Below are positions 1 through 10,304 of a DNA stretch of 64,000 bases, piece after piece (position 1 is the stretch's first letter; each line of letters opens with the position of its first letter). This DNA is from Pseudomonadota bacterium. Its GTDB lineage: Bacteria; Desulfobacterota; Binatia; Binatales; Binataceae. The notes below the pieces were generated by a model that worked only from the letters and a program-made list of their open reading frames with translations, did no database searches and was not told the DNA's origin. The stretch covers positions 1 to 64,000 of the forward strand of contig JAJPHZ010000015.1 of assembly GCA_021325025.1 (NCBI GenBank), read 5' to 3'. Both the position numbers and the translations under genes were made by a program.

Positions 1-257
1 ATCTTGAACCCGTAATTGCCGCTGTACAGCGCCTGGATGCCAACCGGCAGAAAGTTCTGATACTGCTTCCAGTTGGCGGTGGTGATCTGCGTGCCGGGCG
101 GGATGGTTTGCGAAGAGCTGGCGTCGACCTCGGCCTTGTAGCGCGCGCCGTCGTCGAAGCCAAACGGCGCCGCCGCCGCATTTGCCGCCAGCCACAGGCA
201 GGCAAGCGCACCGACGGCAGTCAAACCTGCCGCCTTAAACCATCGTGTCATGACCAT
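1..257 (-). CDS. Exported protein, DUF1329-like, N-terminal fragment
   Basis: The gene runs off the left edge, leaving about 85 N-terminal codons. It can start at ATG 257 or at ATG 251. The first ~32 residues form a signal peptide: basic MTRWFK, a hydrophobic core, then an Ala-rich cleavage region. The mature part contains IPPGTQIT, NWKQYQ and FLPVGIQALYSG. These resemble from memory the start of DUF1329 (outer-membrane lipoprotein-sorting-like) proteins of environmental Proteobacteria. The family call is tentative; the signal peptide is clear. It lies downstream of glgP on the same strand with ~200 bp between, so it is probably a separate unit. Confidence 0.5.
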   Translation of the reverse strand, partial: MVMTRWFKAAGLTAVGALACLWLAANAAAAPFGFDDGARYKAEVDASSSQTIPPGTQITTANWKQYQNFLPVGIQALYSGNYGFK

Positions 258-366
258 TTTCTTCAGTGTTCTCCCTTAAACGCCGGCGACCGTGGCAAAC
301 TTGTCTTGTACGGGCGCGTTTTAATTCGCCAAGCGCACAAGCCGGTCCGCGCAATTCTCTCAACCT

Positions 367-402
367 AAGCAAGCGGCTGCCGGCGAGTCAACATGCTTGC
401 TT
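367..402. other. Stem-loop between glgP and the DUF1329-like gene
   Basis: An 8-bp perfect inverted repeat (AAGCAAGC at 367-374, GCTTGCTT at 395-402) encloses a 20-nt loop just downstream of the glgP stop. No clear U-tract follows, so terminator function is only possible. Confidence 0.3.
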
Positions 403-453
403 GCTGGATAGCTAGTATCCGGGAAGCCGGATCGCCGCTGGCGCGCGGGCGCC

Positions 454-2931
454 TCAGATGCTGGCCAGATGCCAGATTTCCTGCGCGTACTCGGCCACCG
501 TGCGGTCGCTGGAGAAGTACCCGATGCGCGCCACGTTGAGAATCGCCTTGCGCGTCCACACTTCGGGACGGACGAACTCTTTGGAGATTTCGCTGTGGGT
601 GTCGATGTAGGAGCCGAAGTCGGCGAGCAGGAAGTAATCGTCGGCGTAAAGCAGCGAGTCGCGAATCCAGCGGAACAGCCCGGGCTCGTTGGGGCAGAAG
701 CGGTCGGAGGTCAATTCATCGAGCACGCGCCGCAGCCGGGGATCGGATTCGTAGTAATCCATCGGGCGGTAGGCGCGGCGCGCGGTCAAGTCCGCAATCT
801 GTTCGGCGGTCAGGCCGAATAGGAAGAAATTGTCGGCTCCCACTGCCTCGCGGATTTCGATGTTGGCGCCGTCCAAGGTGCCGATGGTCAGCGCGCCGTT
901 CATCGCGAACTTCATGTTGCCGGTGCCCGACGCCTCGCGGCCTGCGGTCGAGATCTGTTCGGAGACGTCGGCGGCGGGGATGATTTTCTCGGCCAGCGAG
1001 ACGCGGTAATCGGGCAAAAACGCGACCTTGATCAGGCCGCGGGTGCGGGGGTCATTGTTGATCACCGCGGCCAGGTTATTGATGAGCTTGATCAGCATCC
1101 GCGCCGCCCAGTAGCCGGGCGCGGCCTTGCCGGCCAGGATAAAGGTGCGCGGTGCGGACGGCTCGACGCCGTCCTCGACCAGGCTCAGGTAGTGATGCAC
1201 CACGCCCAGCGCCATTAGAAGCTGACGCTTGTATTCGTGGATGCGCTTGGCCTGCACGTCGAAGATCGACGCCGGGTCCAAATCAACCTCCGCGATGCGC
1301 CGCGCGACGGTGGCCAGCCGCTCCTTGTTGACGCGCTTGATGGCGGCGAAGCGGGTGCGGAAGCCCGCGTCCTCGGCCAGCGGCTCGATTTTGCGCAATT
1401 GCTCAAGGTCGGTGATCCAGCCTGGCCCAATGGCTTCGCACAACAGATTGGCCAGACCCGGATTGGCCATCAGCAGCCATCGGCGCTGCGTCACACCGTT
1501 GGTCTTGTTGGTGAAGCGCTGCGGCCACATCTGATAGAACTCCGGCACCAGGCGGGTCTTGACCAGCTCGCTGTGTAGCCTGGAGACGCCGTTTACCGAA
1601 TGACTGCCGACAATGGCCAGGTGCGACATCCGTACGTGCGGCTCGCGGCCTTCCTCGATAATCGAAACCCGCGCGCAGCGTGCCGGATCGTTGGGCCAGA
1701 TGCTGATAGCCTCGGCCAAAAAGCGCCGGTTGATTTCCTGGATGATCTGCAGATGGCGCGGGACGACACGTTCCATCAGGCTCAGCGGCCAGCGCTCCAG
1801 CGCTTCAGGCATCAGCGTGTGATTGGTGTAGGCAAAGGTGGAGCGGGTTATTTCCCACGCCGTCACCCACGGCAGGTCGTACTGATCGACGAACAGGCGC
1901 ATCAGTTCGGCGATGGCCAGGGCCGGATGGGTGTCGTTGAGCTGGATGGCAACCTTGGCCGGGAAGTCGAGAAAATCGTCGCCGCGCTGGACAAAGGCGC
2001 GCACGATATCGCGCATCGCGCAGGCCACGAAGAAGTATTCCTGCAGCAGGCGCAACTCGCGTCCGGCGGCAACGTCGTCGGAGGGATAAAGCACCTTGGA
2101 GATGGTCTCGGAGACCATCTTCTGCTCCACCGCCTTCATATAGTCGCCGGCGTTGAAGATCTGCATGTCGAATTCGTCCGAAGCGCCGGCCGAATACAAG
2201 CGCACGAAGTTGACCGTGCGCCCGCCATAGCCGGAAATCGGCAAATCTGACGGTAAGCCCACTAGCAGGCGCGATTCGATCCAGACCGGGACGTACTTGC
2301 CGTCGCGGTCGAAGCGATGGTCGATACGGCCGTAAACCGGAATCAGGACCGATTCTTCCGGGCGTGGCAGCAGCCAGGGCGCGGCATTGCGCCGCCAGCT
2401 ATCGGGCCGTTCGACCTGGTAGCCGTTGCGGATTTCCTGGCGGAAGAGGCCGAATTCGTAGTTGATGCCGTAAGCGTAACCCGGCATGTCCATGGTCGCC
2501 AACGAATCCAGGAAACAGGCCGCCAGCCGGCCCAAACCGCCGTTGCCCAAGGCCGCGTCGGGCTCCTCGTCGAACAACTGCTGCAAGTCGATGCCGTTGT
2601 CGGCCAGGTAGTCGCGGCAGACGTCGATGATACCAAGGTTGAATAGGTTGTTCTCCAGGGAGCGGCCGATCAGGTACTCCAGCGACAAATAGTAAAGCTT
2701 CTTGGCCCCGGCGCGTTCAAAGCGTGCGCGCGTGGCCAGCATCGCCTCGACCAGCATGTCGCGCACCGCCAGCGCGGTGGCGTTATACCAATCCTGGCGG
2801 GTCAGTCTGATCCTGCGCTTGGCCAGAGTGAAGCGCAGGTGATGCTCGGCCAGGTTTTTAAAAAGCTGGCGGTTGGTGTCGGAAAGGGGGAAACCCGTCA
2901 TTCCAAAATCAGTCTTTGGGCAAACCGCCAT
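454..2931 (-). CDS. glgP: Glycogen/maltodextrin phosphorylase
   Basis: This cytoplasmic GT35 enzyme uses phosphate and pyridoxal phosphate to release glucose-1-phosphate from alpha-1,4-glucans. At 825 aa it has the usual family length. The PLP lysine region (EASGTGNMKFAMNGALTIG) is intact near residue 660-690. N-terminal LYYLSLEYLIGRSL and the ALGNGGLGRLAACF motif are also present. The start could be 2931 or the internal ATG at 2904 (MTGFPLSDTN), about where many homologues begin. No other glycogen gene is adjacent; the nearest alpha-glucan enzyme here is TreY, ~18 kb away. Confidence 0.96.
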   Translation of the reverse strand: MAVCPKTDFGMTGFPLSDTNRQLFKNLAEHHLRFTLAKRRIRLTRQDWYNATALAVRDMLVEAMLATRARFERAGAKKLYYLSLEYLIGRSLENNLFNLGIIDVCRDYLADNGIDLQQLFDEEPDAALGNGGLGRLAACFLDSLATMDMPGYAYGINYEFGLFRQEIRNGYQVERPDSWRRNAAPWLLPRPEESVLIPVYGRIDHRFDRDGKYVPVWIESRLLVGLPSDLPISGYGGRTVNFVRLYSAGASDEFDMQIFNAGDYMKAVEQKMVSETISKVLYPSDDVAAGRELRLLQEYFFVACAMRDIVRAFVQRGDDFLDFPAKVAIQLNDTHPALAIAELMRLFVDQYDLPWVTAWEITRSTFAYTNHTLMPEALERWPLSLMERVVPRHLQIIQEINRRFLAEAISIWPNDPARCARVSIIEEGREPHVRMSHLAIVGSHSVNGVSRLHSELVKTRLVPEFYQMWPQRFTNKTNGVTQRRWLLMANPGLANLLCEAIGPGWITDLEQLRKIEPLAEDAGFRTRFAAIKRVNKERLATVARRIAEVDLDPASIFDVQAKRIHEYKRQLLMALGVVHHYLSLVEDGVEPSAPRTFILAGKAAPGYWAARMLIKLINNLAAVINNDPRTRGLIKVAFLPDYRVSLAEKIIPAADVSEQISTAGREASGTGNMKFAMNGALTIGTLDGANIEIREAVGADNFFLFGLTAEQIADLTARRAYRPMDYYESDPRLRRVLDELTSDRFCPNEPGLFRWIRDSLLYADDYFLLADFGSYIDTHSEISKEFVRPEVWTRKAILNVARIGYFSSDRTVAEYAQEIWHLASI

Positions 2932-3272
2932 CAGCGCTCATGCCACCCGGATTTCCGCTTGCGCTAATGGCCGCCGCCACCCGCTTGCGAACCGCATCGG
3001 CGACCACCTCCGCAAATTCCATGCCCCATCCCACCGACTGAACCGAATTTCCGAATTCGGGGCCAAAAATGGCTTCGAACGGGCTAATTCCGTTCAAACG
3101 CGGCTCACTTTCCAGTCTACCTGCGGACGGGCAAAGCGAACAATCTAACTAATGCGAATTTTCTAGTCAGGCAACAGGGGTGCATCGAAAATTATGCACA
3201 GCACCAGACCCATGCCTGGTGCAACGCAGTTTGGCGCCAGCGACGCCGACAGCGCCCGAAACCCGATTGCGC
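2932..3272. other. Gene-free stretch upstream of glgP
   Basis: 341 bp between glgP and the next minus-strand gene. Presumably it holds the glgP promoter. Short open frames here lack a ribosome site and recognisable similarity, and I see no hairpin, repeat or RNA gene. Confidence 0.4.
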
Positions 3273-5036
3273 TCAATCCGACGAACGCACCCGCAGCAGG
3301 ACATAGCGGCGACCGTTTTCCGAGGGTGAATCCCAGGCCAACTGCGGCTCGCCGGCGCGCATCTCGGTATCCAGGTTGAGGTCGGCGGCATCTTTGGCCC
3401 GCGCAATCACCCAGGCACCGCCCCGGCTGCGCGCGAAGTCCGCCACCTGTTGGGTCGAGTTGAACAACGGAATCGGATGGGGCATCGCCAGGTAATAGAC
3501 CAGGCCGGGACCCCATATCCTGAAGAACGCAAGCTGTTCGGTGTGGCCCGCGACGTTGGTGCGCACCGCGCGGGCAAAGGAGCGCTCGAAACGGTAGGCT
3601 TCCGCCTGCGGCATCGCCACGATGAACAAAAAAAACAGCGCCAGGTAGGCGATGGCGGCCGTCGATAGAGCAATCCGGCGCGCGTTAAGAGCGCGCCAGG
3701 CGTAGCAGATCGTGCCCAGGCACAGCAGCCATCCGGCCAGGAAGACCGGCCGCGCCGGTGAGGGCGGCAGCAGATTGAAGGGGCCCGGCCGCAGCGCGGC
3801 AGGCAGCAGAAAAGCGAGGCCGGCGCCGATCACCGCTGCGGTCAGCACACCATAGCCGACAATCATCAGACGACGCGCCGCAGCCCACAGATCTTCGGCG
3901 CGCCCGCACAGCAGGCGTGCAACCACCAGCGCCGCGGCGGGCAGAATCGGCAACAGATAATAGGTCCGGCGCGAGCGCGAAATGGTGAAGAACGCGAGCG
4001 TGCCCCAGAAATAGACCAGCGCGAACAGGTCGCTCCGCGACAGCGCCTCGGCGGCGGCCGCACAGAGCTTGCGATGCACCTGGAGCAGGGCGGCGGGAAG
4101 CAGCACCGACCACGGCGCCATCAGGCCAAAAATCACGTACAGGTACAGGTAGATCGGGCCGCGATGGTCGAACGGCTCGAAGAAGCGCACCACGTTTTCG
4201 CGAAACACCATGTACAGGCCGGCATCGGAATGGCTGCGGCTTTGCGAGATTTCGAAGGGCAGCAGGTAGACGGCGCCGGCCACCGCCACCGCCAGCGGGG
4301 TCTTCCAATTGAAAAACCATTGCAGCCGCTCGTGCACAAAGGCAAATCGCTCGCGCAGCGCCCCGCCGCTCAGGTGCGCGTACAAAACCTCCACCCCTTG
4401 CTCCAGCAGCGAGTACAGTCCCATCACGAACAGTGGTAGCGCGAACCCCATCAGGCCCTTGGTCAACGACGTCAGCGCCATGATCAGCCACAGCCACACC
4501 ACCCACCATCCGTCCTGACGCTCGCGATGCCACACGAACAGCGCCAACGCGGCAAGCACGCCAGTGGTGGTTTCGATATCGGCGCAGGCATGGCGGGAGT
4601 AGAAGACGAAGCTGAAGCTGGTGGCGAGAATAAAGCCGGCCAGCGCCGCGGTGGTGCGATCGTACAGGCGGCGCGCCACGACGATAATCAGCACCACGCC
4701 GGCCAGGCCGAAAATCGCCGATGGCAGCCGCATCGCGGCCTCGTTGAGCCCCCCGGTCAGGTAGGTAGCCGGCAGGATGAACCAATAGGAAAGCAGCGGC
4801 TTGTCGAAGTAGACCTGACCGTTGATGGTGGGCCAGAAGTAGTTGGAGCTGAGCAGCATCTCGCGCACCACTTCCGCCCATCGTCCCTCCGAGGCCCACA
4901 GCGCGCGCACGCCCAGCCGGGCCAGGAACAGCAGCGCGGCCAGCCCCACGGCCGCCGGCGCATACCATCGCGAGCCCGCCTCTTGGGCGGGAACGGCGTA
5001 ATTGTCATCGAGGCTTTGCGCAGACCCGGTTCGCAT
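3273..5036 (-). CDS. ArnT-like membrane glycosyltransferase (GT83/PMT family)
   Basis: Inner-membrane GT-C glycosyltransferase, 587 aa, expected to move a sugar from a polyprenyl-phosphate donor to lipid A or another envelope acceptor. The first periplasmic loop has the family hallmark as SEGRWAEVVREML; most relatives have Asp before the Glu. YFDKPLLSYW follows, as in ArnT. About 10-12 hydrophobic helices cover residues 25-470, and the last ~110 residues form a soluble domain. No arn pathway gene or lipid A gene is nearby, so L-Ara4N specificity should not be assumed. The ATG at 5036 is used; its ribosome site is weak. Confidence 0.88.
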   Translation of the reverse strand: MRTGSAQSLDDNYAVPAQEAGSRWYAPAAVGLAALLFLARLGVRALWASEGRWAEVVREMLLSSNYFWPTINGQVYFDKPLLSYWFILPATYLTGGLNEAAMRLPSAIFGLAGVVLIIVVARRLYDRTTAALAGFILATSFSFVFYSRHACADIETTTGVLAALALFVWHRERQDGWWVVWLWLIMALTSLTKGLMGFALPLFVMGLYSLLEQGVEVLYAHLSGGALRERFAFVHERLQWFFNWKTPLAVAVAGAVYLLPFEISQSRSHSDAGLYMVFRENVVRFFEPFDHRGPIYLYLYVIFGLMAPWSVLLPAALLQVHRKLCAAAAEALSRSDLFALVYFWGTLAFFTISRSRRTYYLLPILPAAALVVARLLCGRAEDLWAAARRLMIVGYGVLTAAVIGAGLAFLLPAALRPGPFNLLPPSPARPVFLAGWLLCLGTICYAWRALNARRIALSTAAIAYLALFFLFIVAMPQAEAYRFERSFARAVRTNVAGHTEQLAFFRIWGPGLVYYLAMPHPIPLFNSTQQVADFARSRGGAWVIARAKDAADLNLDTEMRAGEPQLAWDSPSENGRRYVLLRVRSSD

Positions 5037-5121
5037 ACCAGTGGCATTGTAGCGGTTTGCGGCCCCAAGGATAGGCGGCCGCCGCGGTCAATCGCTACCC
5101 AGGAGGGCGGACACCGGAGCG

Positions 5122-6060
5122 CTAGAACACCGCGATGGGATTGACCGGCGAGGCGGTGCCGCGTCTGACCACCAGCGGCGCCATCACGAACTGAAACTCA
5201 TAACGGCCCAGCGCCTGGGCGCGCTGCGCCAGCGCCTCGAGGTCCATGTTATCGATCAGATGCACCCCCATCATCACGATCGCGCAGGTGTGAATCGACA
5301 CCCATCCCTCGTCGTATCCAAAGGGCATCGCATCGCTGACGCCGTCCGACCCTAGCACGGCGATCCTGTGGTCGTGCAGCCACGGCAGGCAGGCGGCGTC
5401 CAGACCGGCCAGCCCTTCCTCGGGACTCCATCCGCCTTTGCTGCGCCGGCGCGCGGCGCGGCCCGTCCGCACCAGCAGCACGTCGCCCTCTTTGACCTCG
5501 ACGCGATGGTCGCGCGCGGCGGCGTCAAGTTCGTCGGGATAGATATGATCGGTCAACTCCAGCCACGGCACCTGGCGCAGCTTTGGAATATCGAGCAGGA
5601 CGCCGCGGCCGATCACGCCCTCGCGCGCCACATCGATCGCCAGTTTGAGCGCGCCGGTCGAGCCCACCTCCGAGGCCTCGAAGCCGTTGTACATCCTGCC
5701 GTTCCAGATGATGTGGCACAGGGCGTCCAGATGGGTGTTGGCGTAGCCGTGGGTGTTGATGCCGAGGTAGTCAGCGGTAAACGGCGGCGGGGTCAGCAGA
5801 TGCGCGTCGTGGCCCGACTGGATCATCAGATGCGTCACCGGGGTTGGATTGTCGGGCGCCGGCGCGGTCGCCAGCGGCAGCGCCAGTGAAATCGCCTCGC
5901 CGGTTTGCACCAGACGGGCCGCCGCCGCACGATGCGCGTTGGTGAGGTAATTGAGCGCGCCGCGCTGGTCGTCCTTGCCCCATTTCCCCCAGTTGCTGAT
6001 CCGCTCGAACAGTCCGTTGATTTCCTGCTGCGTCAGCCGTTTCGCCCCGCTCATGGCCAT
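5122..6060 (-). CDS. Cyclase-family metal-dependent hydrolase (kynurenine formamidase-like)
   Basis: Member of the PF04199 cyclase/amidohydrolase family, 312 aa from ATG 6060 or 310 aa from ATG 6054. A GGGGAG ribosome site precedes both; its spacing suits the second better. The metal-binding signature THLDALCHI lies near residues 120-130, after GHDAHLL. Family members hydrolyse formamides or lactam/cyclic substrates such as N-formylkynurenine, or act in polyketide ring formation. The substrate cannot be read from sequence. A longer upstream open frame to 6261 lacks a ribosome site and overlaps the divergent yyaL leader, so I reject it. Confidence 0.86.
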   Translation of the reverse strand: MAMSGAKRLTQQEINGLFERISNWGKWGKDDQRGALNYLTNAHRAAAARLVQTGEAISLALPLATAPAPDNPTPVTHLMIQSGHDAHLLTPPPFTADYLGINTHGYANTHLDALCHIIWNGRMYNGFEASEVGSTGALKLAIDVAREGVIGRGVLLDIPKLRQVPWLELTDHIYPDELDAAARDHRVEVKEGDVLLVRTGRAARRRSKGGWSPEEGLAGLDAACLPWLHDHRIAVLGSDGVSDAMPFGYDEGWVSIHTCAIVMMGVHLIDNMDLEALAQRAQALGRYEFQFVMAPLVVRRGTASPVNPIAVF

Positions 6061-6249
6061 TTCTCCCCGCACCGTTTTCGACCTATGTACTGCGCGCGCG
6101 TTGAATACGCCAGAGCCGGGCCTGCCCGTCGGTCGCGAAGCGGATCGGGGCGTGATAACGTGCTGGATAGGGGGACCAAACGTCGCCGGGTGGCGCGCCG
6201 CCCAACAGGCGCGGACTCGACCCATTGTGATTGCGCCAAAGAGCAGCCG

Positions 6250-8337
6250 ATGAGCGATCAAGAATCAAGCCGCGAGCAGCGCAAGCCCAACCGCCTCATC
6301 AACGAGCAGAGCCCTTATCTGCGCCAGCATGCCTACAATCCCGTCGACTGGTATCCATGGGGCGAGGAGGCGCTGGCCCGCGCCAAGGCCCAGAACAAGC
6401 CGATCCTGCTTTCGATCGGCTATTCGGCCTGCCATTGGTGCCACGTGATGGAGCGCGAGTCGTTCGAGGACCCGGAAACCGCGCGGCTGATGAACGAGCT
6501 GTTCGTCCCGATCAAAGTGGATCGCGAAGAGCGGCCCGACCTCGACCAGATTTACATGGACGCGGTGCAGGCCTTCTCGGGGCGCGGCGGATGGCCGCTG
6601 ACGATGTTCCTGACGCCCGAGGGCGGACCGTTTTTCGGCGGCACCTATTTCCCGCCGCAGGATCGGCACGGACTGCCGGCGTTCAAGCGCGTGCTGGTGT
6701 CGGTCGCGCAGGCCTACCGCGAGCGCGCCCAGGACGTGGCGCACAACGTCGAGAAGATCACGCAGGCAATCGGCGCGATGAGCGATTATTCGGCGTCCGA
6801 ACTGGAACTGCCGCGCACGGTCGTGGTGGAAGCGGCGATGGCGCTGACGCGCCATTACGATCGCACCTACGGCGGCCTGGGCCAGGCGCCGAAGTTTCCC
6901 AACACCTTTGCCTTCTCCCTGTTCCTGCGCGCACTGGACATCTGCGCCGACCCGGTGCTGGCTGAGATCGTCGATCGCACCCTGACGCGGATGGCCAAGG
7001 GCGGCATCTACGACCAGCTCGGCGGCGGATTCCATCGCTACAGCGTTGACCAGCAATGGCTGGTGCCGCATTTCGAAAAGATGCTGTACGACAACGCCCT
7101 GTTGGCGCGCCTTTACCTCGACGCGGCGCGTGCGCTGGATCGCTCCGAGTTCCTGACTACCGCGCACGAAATCTTCGACTATGTGCTGCGCGAGATGACC
7201 AGCCCGCAGGGCGCCTTCTACTCCACCCAGGACGCCGACAGCGAAGGCGAGGAGGGCAAGTTCTTCACCTGGACGCCCGATGAAGTCCGCGCGGTGCTGG
7301 GCCCCGAGCTGGCGCCGATCGCCGAGCGCTTCTTCGACGTCACCGCGCAGGGCAATTTCGAGGGCAAGAACATCCTGCATCGCACCATCGAGGTGGCCGA
7401 TGCAGCGGCGCTCTTTCACGTCAAGCCCGAGGAGATGGAGCGCAAGATCGCCGAGATCCGGCGCCGGCTGTTCGAGGTGCGCGAGCGGCGCGTCAAGCCC
7501 GCCCGCGACGACAAGGTCCTGGTGGCGTGGAACGGCCTGATGATTGGCGCGCTGGCGGAAGGATACATCGCGCTTGGCGAGCCGCGTCTGCTGCAGGCCG
7601 CCGCCCGCGCTGCGGATTTCGTGATGACCACGATGTGGGATGGGCGCACGCTGCGCCGCTCCTGCAAGGACGGCGTCGCGCGCTTTAACGCCTACCTCGA
7701 AGATTACGCGGCGATGGCCAACGCCTTGCTCGATCTGTACGAAGCCTCGCTGGATACGAAGTACATCTCGCAGGCGCGGGCGCTGATCGAAGTGGTACTG
7801 GAGCGCTTTGCCGATCGCGGCCGCGGCGGCTTCTTTTTTACCTCCGAGGATCACGAGCGGTTGATCACACGCCCCAAGCCGCTGTTCGACGGTTCCACGC
7901 CGTCGGGCAACAGCGAAGCGGTATTGGCGCTGCTGCGCCTGCACGCCTATACCGGCGAAGAGGCTTATCTGCAGCAGGCGCAGCGCGCCATCAAGTTGTT
8001 CAGCGGCCTGATGATGCAGCAGCCGATGGGCTTTGCGCACATGCTCGAAGCCGTTGATCTGTATCATCGCGGCGCCCGCGAAATCGTGCTGGTGGGCGAT
8101 CCCGGCTCGGCGGAGTTCAGGCAGTGGCGCGAGCGGCTGGGCCTGCTCTATCTTCCCAATCGTGCGTTCTTCGCCGTCAATCCCGCTGCGCCCCAACCCG
8201 GTCTGATTCCCCAGGCGGCGCGCGGCAAGACCCAGGTCGACGGGCGGCTGACAGCGTACGTGTGCCGCAACTTCACCTGCTCGCCGCCGCAGACTTCGCT
8301 GGCCGCCCTGGAAGCGGAACTCAAACGCCCGGCCTGA
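6250..8337 (+). CDS. YyaL/DUF255 thioredoxin-fold protein (SSP411-like)
   Basis: 695 aa from ATG 6250. The N-terminal thioredoxin-like domain (residues 15-180) holds the family signature [17 protein letters not shown] and a CHWC active site at Cys61/Cys64. An (alpha/alpha) six-hairpin domain resembling N-acylglucosamine 2-epimerases and glycosidases follows (~200-690), with [17 protein letters not shown] and [14 protein letters not shown]. The biochemical role of this conserved family (bacterial YyaL, human SPATA20) is not established, though redox and sugar-related roles are suggested by the folds. The open frame extends to 5905, but homology begins only after MSDQES. The next gene starts 21 bp after the stop. 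Confidence 0.93.
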   Translation: MSDQESSREQRKPNRLINEQSPYLRQHAYNPVDWYPWGEEALARAKAQNKPILLSIGYSACHWCHVMERESFEDPETARLMNELFVPIKVDREERPDLDQIYMDAVQAFSGRGGWPLTMFLTPEGGPFFGGTYFPPQDRHGLPAFKRVLVSVAQAYRERAQDVAHNVEKITQAIGAMSDYSASELELPRTVVVEAAMALTRHYDRTYGGLGQAPKFPNTFAFSLFLRALDICADPVLAEIVDRTLTRMAKGGIYDQLGGGFHRYSVDQQWLVPHFEKMLYDNALLARLYLDAARALDRSEFLTTAHEIFDYVLREMTSPQGAFYSTQDADSEGEEGKFFTWTPDEVRAVLGPELAPIAERFFDVTAQGNFEGKNILHRTIEVADAAALFHVKPEEMERKIAEIRRRLFEVRERRVKPARDDKVLVAWNGLMIGALAEGYIALGEPRLLQAAARAADFVMTTMWDGRTLRRSCKDGVARFNAYLEDYAAMANALLDLYEASLDTKYISQARALIEVVLERFADRGRGGFFFTSEDHERLITRPKPLFDGSTPSGNSEAVLALLRLHAYTGEEAYLQQAQRAIKLFSGLMMQQPMGFAHMLEAVDLYHRGAREIVLVGDPGSAEFRQWRERLGLLYLPNRAFFAVNPAAPQPGLIPQAARGKTQVDGRLTAYVCRNFTCSPPQTSLAALEAELKRPA

Positions 8338-8358
8338 GCGGCAGGCGCCGGTGGATCT

Positions 8359-9315
8359 GTGGAAGCACGTTCAGCCCGTGCGTATCAAACTGCGGCCGAC
8401 AATCCTTTTGCGCCGATTGTCGTCAATCGTCCGGCCCGGCGGCTGACCAGCCCGTTTAAGGTGGTGTTGTTCAATGCGCGCGGATGCGCGCAGCCGGCAG
8501 CAGTCGCCGAACGGCTGCGCCGTCCACCGTTGGCGGACGCCACCGTGATCCTGCTGAGCGAAGCCGATTGGGGCATGCGCCGCTCGGCGGGACGCGAGAG
8601 CGCTGCGGAAGTGGCGCAACTGCTGGGGATGAGCTTTGCCTACTCGCCGGAATTTGCCTTTGGCCGTGCGCCCGGCCATTTCAGCGCGTTTTTCGGCAAC
8701 GCCATCCTGTCAGCCGCCCCGCTGGAAAACGTGCGCTTGCTGCCGTTGCCGATGTTATACGACTGGACCAAACGGCGGCGCTGGAAGCTGGCGCAGGGCA
8801 CCGTCAAGCTGGGCCAGCGCGGCGCCGTGACCGCCCACATCGCTCTGGGGGGACGCACCGTGACGCTGGCGCTGGCGCATCTGGAAAATCGCGTCGGCCC
8901 GCAAGGCCGGGCGCGCCAGATGGCGCAACTGCTTGACGCGATGCCCGGCGACGGACCGGCGCTGATCGGCGGCGACTTCAACACCACCACCGTCAATCTG
9001 CGCGATTGGCGCGGATGCGCCGGCGCTCTGGCGCGCCTGCCGATCAATCCGCGCCGTCTGCGCGCTCCCGAGCCCTACGAGCCCTTGTTCGCGCTGCTTG
9101 AGCGCGCCGGTTTCGAATATCGCGCGGCCAACGCTCCTTTTGCGCCCACCTACACACCGAGCGGTCTGCTGCCCCACTTCCTGCGCGCCAAGCTCGACTG
9201 GATCGGATTGCGTGCGCTCAAGGCGGTCCCCGGCTCAGCGCGCGTCGCGCCCGCCCGCCGCGGACTAAGACGTCTGTCCGACCACGACTTCGTGGTCTGT
9301 GAATTTACGTTCTAA
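8359..9315 (+). CDS. Endonuclease/exonuclease/phosphatase (EEP) family protein
   Basis: 318 aa, DNase I-like fold. Visible family motifs are FNARG near residue 38, LLSEADWGMRRS with the metal-binding Glu near residue 67, GGDFNTT near residue 203 and SDHDFVVCEF at the C-terminus, which supplies the catalytic Asp-His pair. Substrates in this family range from abasic DNA to phosphoinositides and sphingolipids, so this is a phosphodiesterase of unknown target. No signal peptide is visible. The start is uncertain: GTG at 8359 is the first in-frame choice and lies 21 bp after yyaL, which suggests co-transcription. The first ~30 residues look poorly conserved. Confidence 0.83.
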   Translation: MEARSARAYQTAADNPFAPIVVNRPARRLTSPFKVVLFNARGCAQPAAVAERLRRPPLADATVILLSEADWGMRRSAGRESAAEVAQLLGMSFAYSPEFAFGRAPGHFSAFFGNAILSAAPLENVRLLPLPMLYDWTKRRRWKLAQGTVKLGQRGAVTAHIALGGRTVTLALAHLENRVGPQGRARQMAQLLDAMPGDGPALIGGDFNTTTVNLRDWRGCAGALARLPINPRRLRAPEPYEPLFALLERAGFEYRAANAPFAPTYTPSGLLPHFLRAKLDWIGLRALKAVPGSARVAPARRGLRRLSDHDFVVCEFTF

Positions 9316-9339
9316 GCGGTCGGCTCAGGGAAAAATCGC

Positions 9340-9738
9340 TTACTGCCGCAAGCAGGCCCCGGCGGCCGGATGGAGCAGCCGCTCGCGCTCGCCGACGCCG
9401 CCGGTCTGCGCCTGCGGATGGACGAAGAGGTTGGACAGGAACCACAGCTCGGCGCGCACGAAGCCCTGGCTGAAGCCGGCGAGCTGCCCCTCGCGCTCCG
9501 CGAGCCACCACAACGCCGGCTGCCAGCGCAACAGGTAGCGCAGCGGCGCGGTCAGCTTGTCGTCCAGCGCCATGGTCGAGCAAACGTGTCCTTCGCGCTG
9601 CGCCAAATCGCGCATCGCCAGCCCCTGCACCAGCCGCATCGCGGGCAAATCCTCCTCGCGAAAAGGTGATGTCCATCGGCTGACCTTCTCTTCGGACAGT
9701 TTGACTTTGGTGCGCCGCGGCGCCCCTAACGCTTTCAT
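9340..9738 (-). CDS. GNAT acetyltransferase, short at the C-terminus (possible decayed gene)
   Basis: 132 aa. Residues 75-115 match the GNAT core: WWLAEREGQLAGFSQGF is the central strand pair, and LFVHPQAQTGGVG is the acetyl-CoA-binding motif A with its Gln and Gly loop. The protein stops ~15 residues later, before the final strands and helix of a normal 150-180-residue GNAT fold. The stop lies 24 bp from the end of the convergent EEP gene. Neither alternative frame restores a convincing C-terminus, so this looks like truncation and not a single frameshift. It may be inactive; a novel minimal GNAT is the alternative. Confidence 0.55.
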   Translation of the reverse strand: MKALGAPRRTKVKLSEEKVSRWTSPFREEDLPAMRLVQGLAMRDLAQREGHVCSTMALDDKLTAPLRYLLRWQPALWWLAEREGQLAGFSQGFVRAELWFLSNLFVHPQAQTGGVGERERLLHPAAGACLRQ

Positions 9739-9836
9739 CGCGCGGTGGTTTAGAATAGAGCAAGGCGACCGCAGAGCCTACTGGCAGCTCAAAACCGCGG
9801 CAGCGCGCCGCGCGGCCGCATCGGGAGGGTTCAAAA

Positions 9837-10304
9837 ATGCCGGTTGCGAAACAGCCGTCGGCCACGCTAGCGCCGCGACAGCTCGACCCCGTGATGCCGT
9901 TCTTGTACATCCGCGACCCGGCCGGGGCGCTGGATTTTTACTGCCGCGTGTTCGGCGCTCAGGTGCTGATGCGGGAAACGGAGCCCGGCGGCGTCATCAG
10001 CCACGCCCATTTCCAGATCGGCCAATCGCGGTTCATGATCTCCAATCCCGCCGCGCACCAGGCAAGCGCGTACGCCCGTGCGGGATGGGCCCGCACGCCG
10101 CAGGAGCTGGGCGGTACGCCGGTGCACTTGTACCTCCACATCCAGGATGCTGACGGCGTCTTTGCCCGGGCCATCGCCGCCGGCGCAAAGGTGGTGCACG
10201 AAGTGCGCGACATGCAATGGGGCGACCGGGTCGGCGGCTTCCAGGACCCGTGGGGTCACATCTGGTACCCAGCCACTCCGCTGCGGGTGCCGGCGGCTCA
10301 GTAA
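9837..10304 (+). CDS. VOC (glyoxalase/PhnB-like) family protein
   Basis: 155 aa, vicinal-oxygen-chelate fold with the PhnB-like beta-alpha-beta pattern: VMPFLYIRDPAGALDFYCRVFG at residues 19-40, SHAHFQIGQSRFMISN in the middle and GDRVGGFQDPWGHIW at the end. Members bind a divalent metal and act as isomerases, dioxygenases, lyases or drug-binding proteins; this one cannot be assigned. ATG 9837 follows a GGGAGG ribosome site. It is divergent from the GNAT gene. Its stop overlaps the stop of the convergent LLM gene by 7 bp. Confidence 0.82.
   Translation: MPVAKQPSATLAPRQLDPVMPFLYIRDPAGALDFYCRVFGAQVLMRETEPGGVISHAHFQIGQSRFMISNPAAHQASAYARAGWARTPQELGGTPVHLYLHIQDADGVFARAIAAGAKVVHEVRDMQWGDRVGGFQDPWGHIWYPATPLRVPAAQ

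Noticed and set aside
6265..8196. 643-codon open frame antisense to the yyaL-like gene
   Set aside because: Opposite to a gene with clear family signatures; the antisense product is His/Arg/Gln-rich without motifs.
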